From an uncultured Clostridia bacterium (lineage in GTDB: Bacteria; Bacillota; Clostridia; Christensenellales; Pumilibacteraceae), in NCBI GenBank assembly GCA_947066105.1, contig CAMSYM010000006.1, positions 1 through 64,000 of the forward strand: a stretch of 64,000 bases of DNA, given 5' to 3'. The notes below the pieces were generated by a model. It worked only from the letters and a program-made list of their open reading frames with translations. It was not told the DNA's origin and made no database searches. Shown here piece by piece: positions 8,701 through 16,859 of the stretch. The position numbers and the translations under genes were made by a program. Numbering within the stretch: position 1 is the first letter of the stretch; every line of letters starts with the position of its first letter.

Positions 8701-10229
8701 CCCTTATTGTTGCCGAAGCCCGCGGTAAGCACGCCGTTTGCATACGATTTGGTCTCCCACGTTACCCAATCGGACGACCAGTAAGACCACTGACCTATGA
8801 ATTCCGTCGCGGGACGCACGCCGTTGTTTTGCATTTCGTAGACAGCGCCGTTCTCGTTATTCGCCGCGATCTCCACTCCGTCGGTCTCCGCCGATACCGT
8901 GTATCTCATGTCGGCGGGATACGCGACGAGCTTTGCGGTGTACGTGCCGTTTTCGAGATAAGTCGGATCGAACGCCGCACCGTTCTCGACGACGGCGACG
9001 CGCTGTTTGACGTTGTCCGATCCGTAGAAATTCATGCGGTATTCCTTGACCGCGCCGTCGGGGTTGGTATCGGTTATATCGAGCACCTTTTTACCTTCGT
9101 TATCGCCCGTTCCGTCGACTATCTCGAACGACGGCGTAGCGAGCGCGACGGGAGTAAACTCTTCCCACGCGATATCGGTGATAGCGACGCACGCGTTTTG
9201 CACGGTCGTGCCGTTGCCGTTATTAGACCCGTCGTTTGTGCCCATGACGAGATTGAACGACGACGTTTCGCCCGTATACTTGTAAAACACGGTAACGTCG
9301 TTATCGCCTTTGGCGAGCGTGAGCACCGTGCCGTTGAGCGTTACGAGATATTCGTCCTCCGCATTGATCTTTGCGGTGAGCTTGTAATATTTGTTTACTT
9401 GGTGCTTGCTGTTTTTGTAATTGAGCTGGAAGCCGTAATACACGCCCTTGTCGTAATCGCAGGTGTACTTGAACGCCGCCACGCCGTCTATATAGTCGGC
9501 GTAATCGACCACTATCTCCTGAAAGCCCCATGCGAACTTGCTCGACCAATAATAGAACTTATCGTTCTCGGCGTTTTCCGAGCCTTCGACGTCGCCGACC
9601 TTGTTGCCCGCCGCGTCGGCATATGTAAACGCGTAATAATCCATGCCGTCGGTCGGAACGACGTTAACTTTAACGTCCGCCTTTACCGACGGCGTTACCT
9701 GCGCGGTTATAACGCACGTACCGGGACGCACCGACGTTATTTGACCGTTTTCCACGGTAGCGACGTAGTTATTGGACGAGCTCCAAGTCAACGCCGAGCC
9801 CTGCGACGCGACAGCGGTAAGAGCCTTGCCCGCGCCGTATTCTACCGAGATCTCGGACACTTCCGTTTCACCGTCGAATATCTTTACCGTCTCGGTATTG
9901 TCGGGAACTACGGTAAGCGCGCACGTGGCGGTATAATCGCCTATCCGCGCGGTTATCGTAGCCGTGCCTTCTTTGAGCGCTTTGACCGAACAAAGCTTGC
10001 CTATCGTGAGAAGCTTCGCGATCTCGTCGTTGTCGATCGACCACTCCGCTTTTTCGTCCGAGCCGTCGAGCGACGCGGTCAACGTTGCGCTGCCGCCTAC
10101 CGCTACGGTAAGCTCGGTCTTGGAAATGTTGAGTGCATTGCCGCCGTTGCAACCGATAAGGCATAGCGCCGCAGTCATACTCAGTATAACCGCAACAAAA
10201 ACGGTCATGAGTTTTGTCCTTGTTTTCAT
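5733..10229 (-). CDS. Modular carbohydrate-binding lipoprotein scaffold
   Basis: Exported lipoprotein of 1498 residues with lipobox CLIGC near residue 28. Two Ig-like BIG2-type domains follow (about 35-195). Six modules of about 120-150 residues come next, starting with Trp-rich strands such as YYWSSKFAWGF, WSYWSSDW, GIWGIWAAQ, DEWRYC, DKWLLWVLG and DKWVIWAQ. Several of these contain QLFYK or VRLIYRQ, which resemble CBM4/9-type beta-sandwich modules. They alternate with five Fn3-like linkers (APSFEYDADTGVITISD type). No catalytic domain is seen. It probably holds beta-glucan at the cell surface for the flanking GH16 and GH3 enzymes. AGGAGG is 5 nt from the second of two adjacent ATGs, so I start at 10229. 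The CBM assignment is by pattern only. Confidence 0.75.
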   Translation of the reverse strand: MKTRTKLMTVFVAVILSMTAALCLIGCNGGNALNISKTELTVAVGGSATLTASLDGSDEKAEWSIDNDEIAKLLTIGKLCSVKALKEGTATITARIGDYTATCALTVVPDNTETVKIFDGETEVSEISVEYGAGKALTAVASQGSALTWSSSNNYVATVENGQITSVRPGTCVITAQVTPSVKADVKVNVVPTDGMDYYAFTYADAAGNKVGDVEGSENAENDKFYYWSSKFAWGFQEIVVDYADYIDGVAAFKYTCDYDKGVYYGFQLNYKNSKHQVNKYYKLTAKINAEDEYLVTLNGTVLTLAKGDNDVTVFYKYTGETSSFNLVMGTNDGSNNGNGTTVQNACVAITDIAWEEFTPVALATPSFEIVDGTGDNEGKKVLDITDTNPDGAVKEYRMNFYGSDNVKQRVAVVENGAAFDPTYLENGTYTAKLVAYPADMRYTVSAETDGVEIAANNENGAVYEMQNNGVRPATEFIGQWSYWSSDWVTWETKSYANGVLTAGFGNNKGNWYDTQLFYKNPYDEDGKIYRAALKITAPKTGRVTINGDVVTLEEGMHDYDVVYRADGGQSIQILFGVNGENSKQEITDGPVTIKIESCEQVTPGVLAAPTFTVEDGTGDNDGKKIVNITDPNGDGTGSYTLGFFAEGMDKPRYTVAVENGGAIDTSKVINGKYVLRVRANPKNLMFVQSEWSGGLNFTVDNPGGVRYDLDTVFAAGDAIENPGIWGIWAAQAAWWIEGGVAATINSATYDNGTITVDFKLKGGDKDCTYGLQVNYVNPEYTQGTSYAFDIVSTADIKINVEAGGWKTQQLTADETRHFVGGGDNSFYLQVNVAANEEINAVITITNVEWGNFQPDPVEPDPVEPDNPDVPDGATAIEYTSMQDAASHKDEWRYCNTNGAGAKTATVEACYIQDGEIHIKHTAISADWTSMQLFYHMSAGKQKCDLTFKLHSSVAGKITINAGGYKVVDIIAGDNEISVEFEGAMLGIVFGVLDQAPLSGEFVISDIAYNQITAVKLAAPSFEYDADTGVITISDPNENGPKKYKANFYDSENKLVKSANVENGAALLTSGLEVGTYTVKLVAISGGSERFTDSDESEDVATVTVETKSNKEPVQTGTNADLDANLDKWLLWVLGDTTTTEKCEYDTEEKTITLKFSYKNENVTPFDVVRLIYRQNPPTQKKYLRMQVTVEHDCYITSIVGGNKEITLTAENNGTDIYLPCVGPDVWFAMGGVSNPTASNIADQTIIIKIVEFTDTVPTTKLAAPSFEYDEETGVITLTDTNENGPKKYKANYYKGETLVTSLDVVSGEALPTNGLDVGEYTVKFVAVANGVLGLADSDESEETLTLNVETKNTKTPLTSVNNDGEDLNNNRDKWVIWAQHVDVSESTYDTETGTITVSYTYQNPNDKPWYSVRILYRQTAPPKRYIKFTINVEQAGVYTINNKTYNLEAGDNELYVETLGTDVFIVLGEMNVNPGRDAQTVTISNIEFTDTAPPSDE

Positions 10230-10282
10230 CATATCCTCCTAAACAAATATAAACAAAAGCTTTAAGGCTTGTTGCTCCGAAA

Positions 10283-11722
10283 TTATTTCAGCTTTTTAAA
10301 TACCCGTACGTAATCCACCTGCATAGTCGCTTGCGTAAAATCGTCCGCCGCAAGAAAAGCGTTAGTTCCGGCGGGATCGTATGTGCCGCCGACGGCGAGA
10401 TTCAAAATTATGTAAAACGGCTTGTCGAACGGCGCGCTCGCGGAACTCGACGCATCGCTGTACCATTGATCGTTGTTCAGCCTGAAAACCTCTTTGCCGT
10501 CAATGATCCAAGCCAAATACTCGGCAGTCCAATCGACTGCGTAGGTGTGCCATTGATCGGTACTCGACGACAGTGTAGTCGATTTCGTCAAATATTTGTT
10601 TTGCGGCCACGCTCCGCCGAAATGCAATGTGGTGTCCGCAACGTTGCCGAGCCTGCCCTTGGCTTCCATTATATCTATTTCGCCGTTTGCCGCCCAACCG
10701 CCGTACTCGTTGTTGGTCCCGTTGTCGCCCGTGGGTTGCGGCAACATCCAAAACGCCGGCCACATACCGTTGCCCGTCGGCGTTTTCATGCGCGCTTCCA
10801 TATAGCCGAACGTCCAGTTGGCTTTATCGCGCGTGACGATACGAGCGGACGTATAATCGGCGTCGCCCGCCCTTTCCTTTTTTGCGGTTATTTTAAGCGT
10901 GCCGTCGGAAACGCTCACGTTTCCGCCGTCCGTATAATATTGAAGCTCGCTGTTGCCCCAAGCATCGGGACCGACCGCGCCGTTATAGCTGTCGCGTCTG
11001 CCGACTTGATATCCCCACTTGGTCATATCGAGAGAATCGCCGTCGAACTCGTCGTGCCAAACGAGCGAATATCCACTCGGCGCGGCGATCTCCGGATCGC
11101 TCGACGACGGATCGCGCGACGGAGTTACCGTTACCGTGCATTTGGCGACCGCCGTACCGGACGTAGCGAATATGTTTGTAGAGCCGATGCCCCTGCCCGT
11201 CACCAAGCCGTCGGAAACGGTAGCAACGGAATGATTGGCGGTATTCCACACTATCTGCGACCCGTCAGACGCAGATGCGTACAAAGCAAAAACAGCCCCC
11301 ACCTCCACTGTCGCGGAAGTATGGCTTATGGTTATTTTAACGCTCGGTCGTTCGGGTATGCTCGGCTCGTCGACGTTGCCGTCACCCTTGACCGTTACTA
11401 TACATATGGCTATCGCCGCTCCGGAGGAAGCGATTATGCTCGCCTGCCCGGGCGCTTTGCCCGTCACTTCGCCGTCGGATACGACGGCAACCGTTTCGTT
11501 ACTGCTCGACCACTCTATTTCCGATCCGTCGGAAGCCGCGGCAAACAATAAGCATACCCCCCCCCATGCGGTTACTTCGCATGAAGTTTGGCTTATCTCG
11601 ACCGTCACGTCCGACGACTCATTATCGTTTGAAACCGATCCGCACGCACAAAGAAGTACGGAAAACAGCAAAACGGTCGCTATTCCGAGCGATACGCTCT
11701 TAAATGCGATCCTATTTCTCAT
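10283..11722 (-). CDS. GH16 endo-beta-1,3(4)-glucanase lipoprotein with two Ig-like domains
   Basis: Secreted laminarinase-type enzyme of 479 residues. The signal peptide ends in lipobox LLCAC. Two BIG2-like domains cover about residues 35-200, and the GH16 catalytic domain covers about 215-479 (SLVWHDEFDG start). Its active-site motif EIDIME is at 348-353, where the two Glu are nucleophile and acid/base. I start at 11722 because the longer reading frame to 11803 would begin inside the -10 box; GGAG lies 11 nt upstream of 11722. The first BIG2 domain is encoded across a run of 9 G (11557-11565), a possible slippage site. It is the first gene of the operon with the scaffold and GH3 genes. Confidence 0.93.
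   Translation of the reverse strand: MRNRIAFKSVSLGIATVLLFSVLLCACGSVSNDNESSDVTVEISQTSCEVTAWGGVCLLFAAASDGSEIEWSSSNETVAVVSDGEVTGKAPGQASIIASSGAAIAICIVTVKGDGNVDEPSIPERPSVKITISHTSATVEVGAVFALYASASDGSQIVWNTANHSVATVSDGLVTGRGIGSTNIFATSGTAVAKCTVTVTPSRDPSSSDPEIAAPSGYSLVWHDEFDGDSLDMTKWGYQVGRRDSYNGAVGPDAWGNSELQYYTDGGNVSVSDGTLKITAKKERAGDADYTSARIVTRDKANWTFGYMEARMKTPTGNGMWPAFWMLPQPTGDNGTNNEYGGWAANGEIDIMEAKGRLGNVADTTLHFGGAWPQNKYLTKSTTLSSSTDQWHTYAVDWTAEYLAWIIDGKEVFRLNNDQWYSDASSSASAPFDKPFYIILNLAVGGTYDPAGTNAFLAADDFTQATMQVDYVRVFKKLK
11557..11565 (-). repeat. Homopolymer G9 inside the GH16 gene
   Basis: Nine consecutive G on the coding strand encode part of the WGGV stretch of the first Ig-like domain. In this assembly the frame is open. 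A change of one base would truncate the protein soon after the lipid anchor. Confidence 0.9.
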
Positions 11723-11801
11723 TATCCCGTTTACTCCGATCGTTGCCTGCAAGACACATAATAAATACGAAACTCTCCCGATAATTTCATTATTTACTGT
11801 C

Positions 11802-11830
11802 ATTATAATACTCGATCATTGATTTGTCAA
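11802..11830 (-). promoter_or_regulatory. Promoter of the beta-glucan operon
   Basis: TTGACA (11830-11825), a 17-bp spacer and TATAAT (11807-11802) on the minus strand. The predicted start near 11795 leaves about 70 nt of leader before the GH16 ATG. Confidence 0.85.
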
Positions 11831-11917
11831 TACATTTCCAAAAATTTTTTCGATTTTTTCGAGCGAGCGCGACGCAGGCGGTTTGCGCACATTTTTTACA
11901 ACGCCGCTCCCGAGCGA

Positions 11918-11947
11918 TTGACATTGTACGGCAAAAAAGCGTATAAT
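11918..11947 (+). promoter_or_regulatory. Promoter of the EIIC-type gene
   Basis: TTGACA (11918-11923), an 18-bp spacer and TATAAT (11942-11947), 27 bp before the start codon. It is divergent from the glucanase promoter. Confidence 0.8.
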
Positions 11948-11974
11948 TATTCCAACAAACATTGCGGAGTAAAT

Positions 11975-13228
11975 ATGAACGAACAAACGGATAACGTCCA
12001 ACAAACCGAACCGCCGGAACAAAGTACGGGCATCGATATGTCCGTGCGCGAAAACGAAAATACTCAAACGAAAGAAACCGCGGACAAGCAAGTCGCGGAA
12101 ACCAAGCGGCAACGCGCGGCGCGCATTGCGAAAAGCCTTGCGCACCGTTATTTTATAGAAGCGTTTTCGGGCATGGCGCTCGGGCTTTTTTGCACGCTCA
12201 TAATCGGAACGATAATAAGCCAGATAGGCAAGCTGTGCGGCGACAACGCGTTCGGAAAAATAGTCGACTACATAGGCTACGTCGGCAAACTGCTTATGGG
12301 CGCGGGCATAGGCGTCGGCATAGCGCACAGTCTTAAAGCCAAAAAACTGACAAGCTTTTCGGCGGCGGTCGCGGGCATGATCGGCGCCAACATCACTAAT
12401 ATCTTCGCAATGTCGGGCGTGCATATTTACGGCGCGTCGGCGGCTCCGTCCATAACGATCGGCGATCCCGTCGGCGCGTTTGCGGGCGCGGTCGCCGCGA
12501 TAGAGATCGCCAAGTTCGTCGAAGGCAAAACGCCCGTCGACATAATAATAGTGCCGCTCGTCGCTATAATTTCGGGAACGGCGGGCGCGATCGCGCTCGG
12601 CATACCGTTCGGCATACTGTTCGCGCTGTTCGGCAAAGGCGTGTCCATGGCTATCGGCTGGGAGCCTGTAACGTTCGGCATTCTCGTATCGGTGATAATG
12701 GGCTTGCTGTTGACCCTGCCCACTTCGAGCGCGGCGTTCGGCGTGATGATATTCACTTCGCCGCTCATCGACACGCCGGAACTCATGCAAAACGCGCTCA
12801 TAGGCGCGTCGGCGGCGTGCGCGGGGTGTTGCGCGCACATGATAGGCTTTGCCGTAGCGAGCTTCCGCGAAAACCGTTGGAGCGGGCTCGTTTCGCAAGG
12901 CGTAGGCACGAGCATGTTGCAAATTCCCAATCTCGGTAAAAACCCGAGAATACTTTTGCCCGCCGTCGCCGCATCGGCGGTGGCAGGTCCGCTCGCTTCC
13001 GCGGCGTTTAAGATAATGTGCGACGCTACGGGCAGCGGCATGGGCACTGCGGGGCTGGTCGGCGTTATCCAAACGTTCATGACGTCCATGCAAAACGGCA
13101 TGCAATGGTGGTACGTGCTTATCGCCGTATCGGTATGCTATATAATAGTCCCCGCCGCGGTCGCGCTCGGCGTTTCCGAGCTTATGCGAAAATTCGGCTG
13201 GATAAAACACGGCGATATGAAAATTTAG
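11975..13228 (+). CDS. PTS EIIC-like integral membrane carrier
   Basis: Membrane protein of 417 residues. A charged cytoplasmic head of about 50 residues precedes roughly ten hydrophobic, Gly- and Ala-rich segments (GMALGLFCTLIIGTII, LLMGAGIGVGIAHSLKA, GDPVGAFAGAVAAIEIAKFVEG, LPTSSAAFG). This is the pattern of the stand-alone EIIC-like family (PTS_EIIC_2) in Firmicutes. The transported substrate cannot be told, and no IIA or IIB domains are encoded nearby, so phosphorylation-coupled transport is unproven. The start at 11975 follows GCGGAG by 5 nt; the longer frame upstream runs through the promoter. It is divergent from the beta-glucan operon, which may or may not be meaningful. Confidence 0.75.
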   Translation: MNEQTDNVQQTEPPEQSTGIDMSVRENENTQTKETADKQVAETKRQRAARIAKSLAHRYFIEAFSGMALGLFCTLIIGTIISQIGKLCGDNAFGKIVDYIGYVGKLLMGAGIGVGIAHSLKAKKLTSFSAAVAGMIGANITNIFAMSGVHIYGASAAPSITIGDPVGAFAGAVAAIEIAKFVEGKTPVDIIIVPLVAIISGTAGAIALGIPFGILFALFGKGVSMAIGWEPVTFGILVSVIMGLLLTLPTSSAAFGVMIFTSPLIDTPELMQNALIGASAACAGCCAHMIGFAVASFRENRWSGLVSQGVGTSMLQIPNLGKNPRILLPAVAASAVAGPLASAAFKIMCDATGSGMGTAGLVGVIQTFMTSMQNGMQWWYVLIAVSVCYIIVPAAVALGVSELMRKFGWIKHGDMKI

Positions 13229-13334
13229 AGTAATGCTTAATTAGGCATGCGTAATGATTATCGATTAAGAATTACGGCAGTACTCTTTTGTCCTTCATAC
13301 CCGACGCAGGCTATTCTTAATAAGCAAGCAAACA

Positions 13335-13432
13335 CTATCTTGTCATTCTGAACAAGCGTAGCGCAGTGGGCAATCTCATCCTTATTTTTTTAAAGTTAGA
13401 TCCTTCGCTTCGCTCAGGATGACAAAAGAGTG
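13335..13432 (+). repeat. Dispersed repeat family B, copy 1
   Basis: The unit starts GTCATTCTGAACAAGCGTAG and ends CGCTTCGCTCAGGATGAC, so its ends can pair into a long hairpin. Further copies lie at 25671-25756 and 32008-32092. Bases 13229-13334 hold nothing recognisable. Confidence 0.85.
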
Positions 13433-13436
13433 AGTT

Positions 13437-13560
13437 TGTCATCTCGACCGAAGTGCGCTTTGCGCACGTAGCGGAGAGATCCGGGCGTAGCCGCACATTA
13501 CTCACTCACCCCGCAGGGGTCATCAATTCCGAATTCCGCTTTCCGAATTCAGAATTCGCA
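13437..13560 (+). repeat. Dispersed repeat family A, copy 2
   Basis: Same unit as 53-183, with the perfect hairpin GTGCGCTTTGCGCAC in its first part, followed by CCCCGCAGGGG and CCGAATTC words. It directly follows a family B copy. The 230 bp after it (to 13792) contain only a short unsupported reading frame. Confidence 0.85.
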
Positions 13561-13792
13561 TTGCGACGGATCACCTTGATTTCTCGGTAGCCAAAGGCTA
13601 CGCGAAGCTTTTGTTTTCTATTATTGCAGTTAAACGTTCTTACGAACAAATAATTAATACCGCTTTTACTTTCGCTACACTCGAAATGATGGGTGTGTTT
13701 GTTGTAGGCTACCTTTCCTAATATAAAGAACGACAACTCTTTTTCTTCTCCTATTTATCAATTATAAGAAAGAGTAGCCAAATCACATTCCC

Positions 13793-13920
13793 CATCATCT
13801 CGACCGAAGTGCGCTTTGCGCACGTAGCGGAGAGATCCAGGCGTCAGCCGCACATTACTCAATCACCCCGCAGGGGTCATCAATTCCGAATTCCGATTTC
13901 CGAATTCCTAATTCCGAATT
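13793..13920 (+). repeat. Dispersed repeat family A, copy 3
   Basis: Same unit again. Its last two bases (TT at 13919-13920) form part of the stop codon of the thioesterase gene on the other strand. Confidence 0.85.
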
Positions 13921-14416
13921 ATTCCCCAAACTCTATCTCCGTCACGTCGTCGGGTATGTAAATATCCAATTCTTCGTCGATGGACGCATCTGTGATCTTC
14001 TCGTTGGGCATTATCAAATATCTGGCTTCGCCTTCGGCAAGCACGTTGTTATCCATATCGAGCACCCAGCACTTTGCGCTGTACGCGCGCGACAGCTTTT
14101 GCGTATAAACGCCCCGCCCTTTGAGCGGCACGTCGTACGGCACGGGCTTGCGGAACTTGACCGAAATATCCATTGTAACGGCTATTTTATCGGGGCAATC
14201 GGTCCACAGCACGCGCCCCGCCAGCTCGTCGATCATAGTGGAAATTATCCCGCCGTGTACCCGACCGGGATAGCTTTGGTGTTCGGAACGGAAAGTGAAC
14301 AGCCCGCCCACCGAGCCGTCGTCCATATTATAAAACTGCGCTTTGACGCTCGCGAAATTATCCATGCCGCAAATAATGCAGTTGTGCGAATTGTTCTGCT
14401 TGCTTAATACTTTCAT
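13919..14416 (-). CDS. PaaI-type hotdog-fold thioesterase
   Basis: Protein of 165 residues with the hotdog thioesterase pattern: PGRVHGGIISTMIDELAG (the HGG motif with the catalytic acidic residue on the following helix), then DISVKFRKPVP and LAEGEARYLI. Such enzymes hydrolyse acyl-CoA thioesters in the cytoplasm; the substrate is not predictable. It has a Cys-pair N-terminus (CIICGM), seen in many Firmicutes members of this family. The ATG at 14416 follows GAGGAG by 7 nt, preferred over a GTG two codons upstream. A good promoter lies at 14443-14471. The stop codon overlaps repeat family A. Confidence 0.85.
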   Translation of the reverse strand: MKVLSKQNNSHNCIICGMDNFASVKAQFYNMDDGSVGGLFTFRSEHQSYPGRVHGGIISTMIDELAGRVLWTDCPDKIAVTMDISVKFRKPVPYDVPLKGRGVYTQKLSRAYSAKCWVLDMDNNVLAEGEARYLIMPNEKITDASIDEELDIYIPDDVTEIEFGE

Positions 14417-14442
14417 AAACACGCTCCTCGTTCTTTTTGGAT

Positions 14443-14471
14443 ATTTTACACCGCGCCGCGCGCAAAGTCAA
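14443..14471 (-). promoter_or_regulatory. Promoter of the thioesterase gene
   Basis: TTGACT (14471-14466), 17 bp, TAAAAT (14448-14443) on the minus strand. Confidence 0.75.
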
Positions 14472-14483
14472 CAATATAAACGA

Positions 14484-14512
14484 TTGACAAAAACCTATTA
14501 ATAATATATAAT
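14484..14512 (+). promoter_or_regulatory. Promoter of ilvB
   Basis: TTGACA (14484-14489), 17 bp, TATAAT (14507-14512). The leader to ilvB is only about 26 nt, too short for a T-box or a leader-peptide attenuator. Confidence 0.85.
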
Positions 14513-14544
14513 TATCCAAAAACAGCGAATTCAAGGACGTATCT

Positions 14545-16212
14545 ATGCAAACAAAAGGCGCGGCGGCAATAGTTAAATGCCTGACCGAACAAAACGTCAC
14601 GACGGTATTCGGCTATCCCGGCGGACAAATACTCGACGTGTTCGACGAGCTTTACAAAGAACCAAAGATCACAGTTGTACAGACCGCGCACGAACAGGGC
14701 GCGGCGCACGCCGCCGAAGGCTACGCGAGAGCCACCGGCAAAGTCGGCGTGGTCATAGCAACATCGGGTCCCGGCGCAACCAATCTCGTAACGGGCATAG
14801 CCGACGCGTATCTCGACAGCGTGCCGCTCGTCGCGATAACGGGCAACGTGCCCGTCGGACTGCTCGGACGCGACAGCTTTCAGGAAGTGGATATCGCGGG
14901 CGTAACGATGCCTATAACAAAACACAACTTCATCGTCAAGAACGCCGCCGACCTGCCCGACGCAATGCGCCGCGCGTTTTACATCGCGCGCTCGGACAGA
15001 ACGGGTCCCGTGCTCGTCGACGTTCCCAAGGACGTACAGCAAGCGCTCACGGAATATTCGCCGCAACCCGTACGTCCGCCGCACCGCATACAGTTACAGT
15101 CCGATATCACGGACGCCGTTAAGCTGATCGACGCCGCCGAGCGTCCCGTCATATACGCGGGAGGCGGGTGCGTTTCGGCAAACGCCGGCGAACTGCTTTT
15201 GCGCTTTGCCAAACGTATCGAAGCGCCGATAGCGATGTCCGTCATGGGGCTGTCCGCCGTGCCGAGATCGAGCGAATATCACGCGGGAATGATAGGCATG
15301 CACGGTCATGCGTCGGTAGCCCGACTTATAAACGAAAGCGATCTCGTGATAGCCGTCGGCGCGCGGTTTTCCGACCGCGTCGCGGGCGACCGCACGAGCT
15401 TTTGCCGTCACGCCAAAATACTGCACATAGATATCGACGCGACCGAGATAGACAAAAACGTCAAGACCGACGCGCATATCCGCGGCGACGTGAACGACGC
15501 GCTCGCCGCGCTCATAAGCGCGGTGCGGCAAAAAACGGACAGGCGCATGCTCGACCGCAATGCGGCGCTCAAAGCCGAATATCCCCTGCCCGCCTGCCGC
15601 GGCAAGCTGTCGCCGCGCGATATCGTACGTTGCGTGTCGGACAAAGCGGGCGACGCGATCGTCGCCACCGACGTCGGGCAACATCAAATGTGGGTCGCGC
15701 AAGAATACGCGTTCACCGCGCCGCGGTCGTTCCTGACGAGCGGCGGACTGGGCGCTATGGGCTTCGGCATGGGCGCGGCGATAGGCGGCGCGATAGGCAC
15801 GGGCAAGCGCGCGATACTGTTTACGGGCGACGGCTCGTTCCACATGAATCTCAACGAGCTTGCGACCTCCGTGCGACTGGGCGTGCCTTTGACGGTTTTC
15901 GTATTCGACAACCGCACGCTCGGCATGGTGCGGCAATGGCAAACGCTGTTTTACGACAAACGCTATTCGTGTACCGATCTCGACGACGTAAAGACCGATT
16001 TCGTCATGCTCGCCCAAGCGTTCGGCGCAAAGGGCTTGCGCATATCCGACAGATCGCAACTGTGCGCAACCGTCGAACAAGCGCTCGCCTGCGACGGAAC
16101 GACGGTCGTCGACTGCGTCATCGACAAGGACGAATTCGTACTGCCTATGATCCCGCCCGGCAAAGGCATGCGCGACATCATAACCGAAATAACAAACAAA
16201 AAAACGGAGTAA
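14545..16212 (+). CDS. ilvB: Acetolactate synthase large subunit
   Basis: Catalytic subunit (555 residues) that joins two pyruvates, or pyruvate and 2-oxobutyrate, in the first common step of valine, leucine and isoleucine synthesis. It has the three-domain ThDP enzyme layout: a PYR domain with the catalytic Glu50 (TAHEQGAAHAAEGYAR), a central FAD-binding domain, and a PP domain with the ThDP/Mg motif GDGSFHMN followed by the conserved FDNRTLGMV. AAGGA precedes the ATG. The ilvN small subunit starts 5 bp after its stop, so the holoenzyme is encoded in one operon. Confidence 0.96.
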   Translation: MQTKGAAAIVKCLTEQNVTTVFGYPGGQILDVFDELYKEPKITVVQTAHEQGAAHAAEGYARATGKVGVVIATSGPGATNLVTGIADAYLDSVPLVAITGNVPVGLLGRDSFQEVDIAGVTMPITKHNFIVKNAADLPDAMRRAFYIARSDRTGPVLVDVPKDVQQALTEYSPQPVRPPHRIQLQSDITDAVKLIDAAERPVIYAGGGCVSANAGELLLRFAKRIEAPIAMSVMGLSAVPRSSEYHAGMIGMHGHASVARLINESDLVIAVGARFSDRVAGDRTSFCRHAKILHIDIDATEIDKNVKTDAHIRGDVNDALAALISAVRQKTDRRMLDRNAALKAEYPLPACRGKLSPRDIVRCVSDKAGDAIVATDVGQHQMWVAQEYAFTAPRSFLTSGGLGAMGFGMGAAIGGAIGTGKRAILFTGDGSFHMNLNELATSVRLGVPLTVFVFDNRTLGMVRQWQTLFYDKRYSCTDLDDVKTDFVMLAQAFGAKGLRISDRSQLCATVEQALACDGTTVVDCVIDKDEFVLPMIPPGKGMRDIITEITNKKTE

Positions 16213-16217
16213 CGCAA

Positions 16218-16739
16218 ATGCAACCGAAAACCGAAAGATCGCATATAATATCGGCGCTCGTATCCAACGAGAGCGGCGTGCTGACGCGCATATCCGGACT
16301 GTTCGCGCGACGGTGTTTCAATATAGACTCGCTCGCAGTGTGCGCTACCGAAGACCCCGCCTATTCGCGCATGACCATCGTCGTACGCGGCGACGAGCGC
16401 ACGCTCGGACAAATAGTGTTACAGCTCGACAAACTGCCCGACTGCAAGCGCACGCGCGAACTGTCCCCGTCCCGAGCCGTTCAGCGCGAACTGTTGCTCG
16501 TCAAGATACGCGCCGCCGCATCCGTACGCGCCGAAATAGAAACGCTTTGCCGCATATACAAAGCCAAGATAATCGACGTTTCGACCGACTCCATAGTCAT
16601 CGAACTGACGGGCAAGCCGTCCAAGCTCGACGGGTTTGTCGAAGTACTCGGCGATTACGGCATAATAGAACTGTCGCGCACGGGACTGACCGCGCTCGAA
16701 CGCGGCGGATCCAAGCTAAACGATCGCGACGACGCATAA
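16218..16739 (+). CDS. ilvN: Acetolactate synthase regulatory subunit
   Basis: Small subunit of 173 residues. An N-terminal ACT domain (about 9-80; ISALVSNESGVLTRISGLFARRCFNIDSL) binds valine for feedback control and activates IlvB. A C-terminal domain (about 90-160; LLLVKIRA, LDGFVEVLGDYGIIELSRTGLTAL) follows. Length and motifs match the standard family. CGGAG lies upstream of the ATG, inside the end of ilvB. Confidence 0.95.
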   Translation: MQPKTERSHIISALVSNESGVLTRISGLFARRCFNIDSLAVCATEDPAYSRMTIVVRGDERTLGQIVLQLDKLPDCKRTRELSPSRAVQRELLLVKIRAAASVRAEIETLCRIYKAKIIDVSTDSIVIELTGKPSKLDGFVEVLGDYGIIELSRTGLTALERGGSKLNDRDDA

Positions 16740-16859
16740 CGCCGCGATCTGCTCGCGCCCCGCCTCGCGCGCAATTTTAATCTTATTCTAATGTAAGTTA
16801 CATGACGTTTTAATAAAGCGGGTATATAATTCGGGTATACAATTCCTGCGGAGGTAAAA

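Noticed and set aside
11816-13210. Long minus-strand frame opposite the EIIC gene
   Set aside because: Arg/His-rich shadow of a codon-biased gene; the plus-strand product has clear TM segments and a promoter.
13506-13736. 76-residue reading frame between repeat copies
   Set aside because: It begins and ends in repeat DNA, has no Shine-Dalgarno, and its composition follows the repeat words.
13335-13920. Possible CRISPR array from the repeated blocks
   Set aside because: Units are long, differ in type and spacing, and have no uniform spacers; no cas genes.
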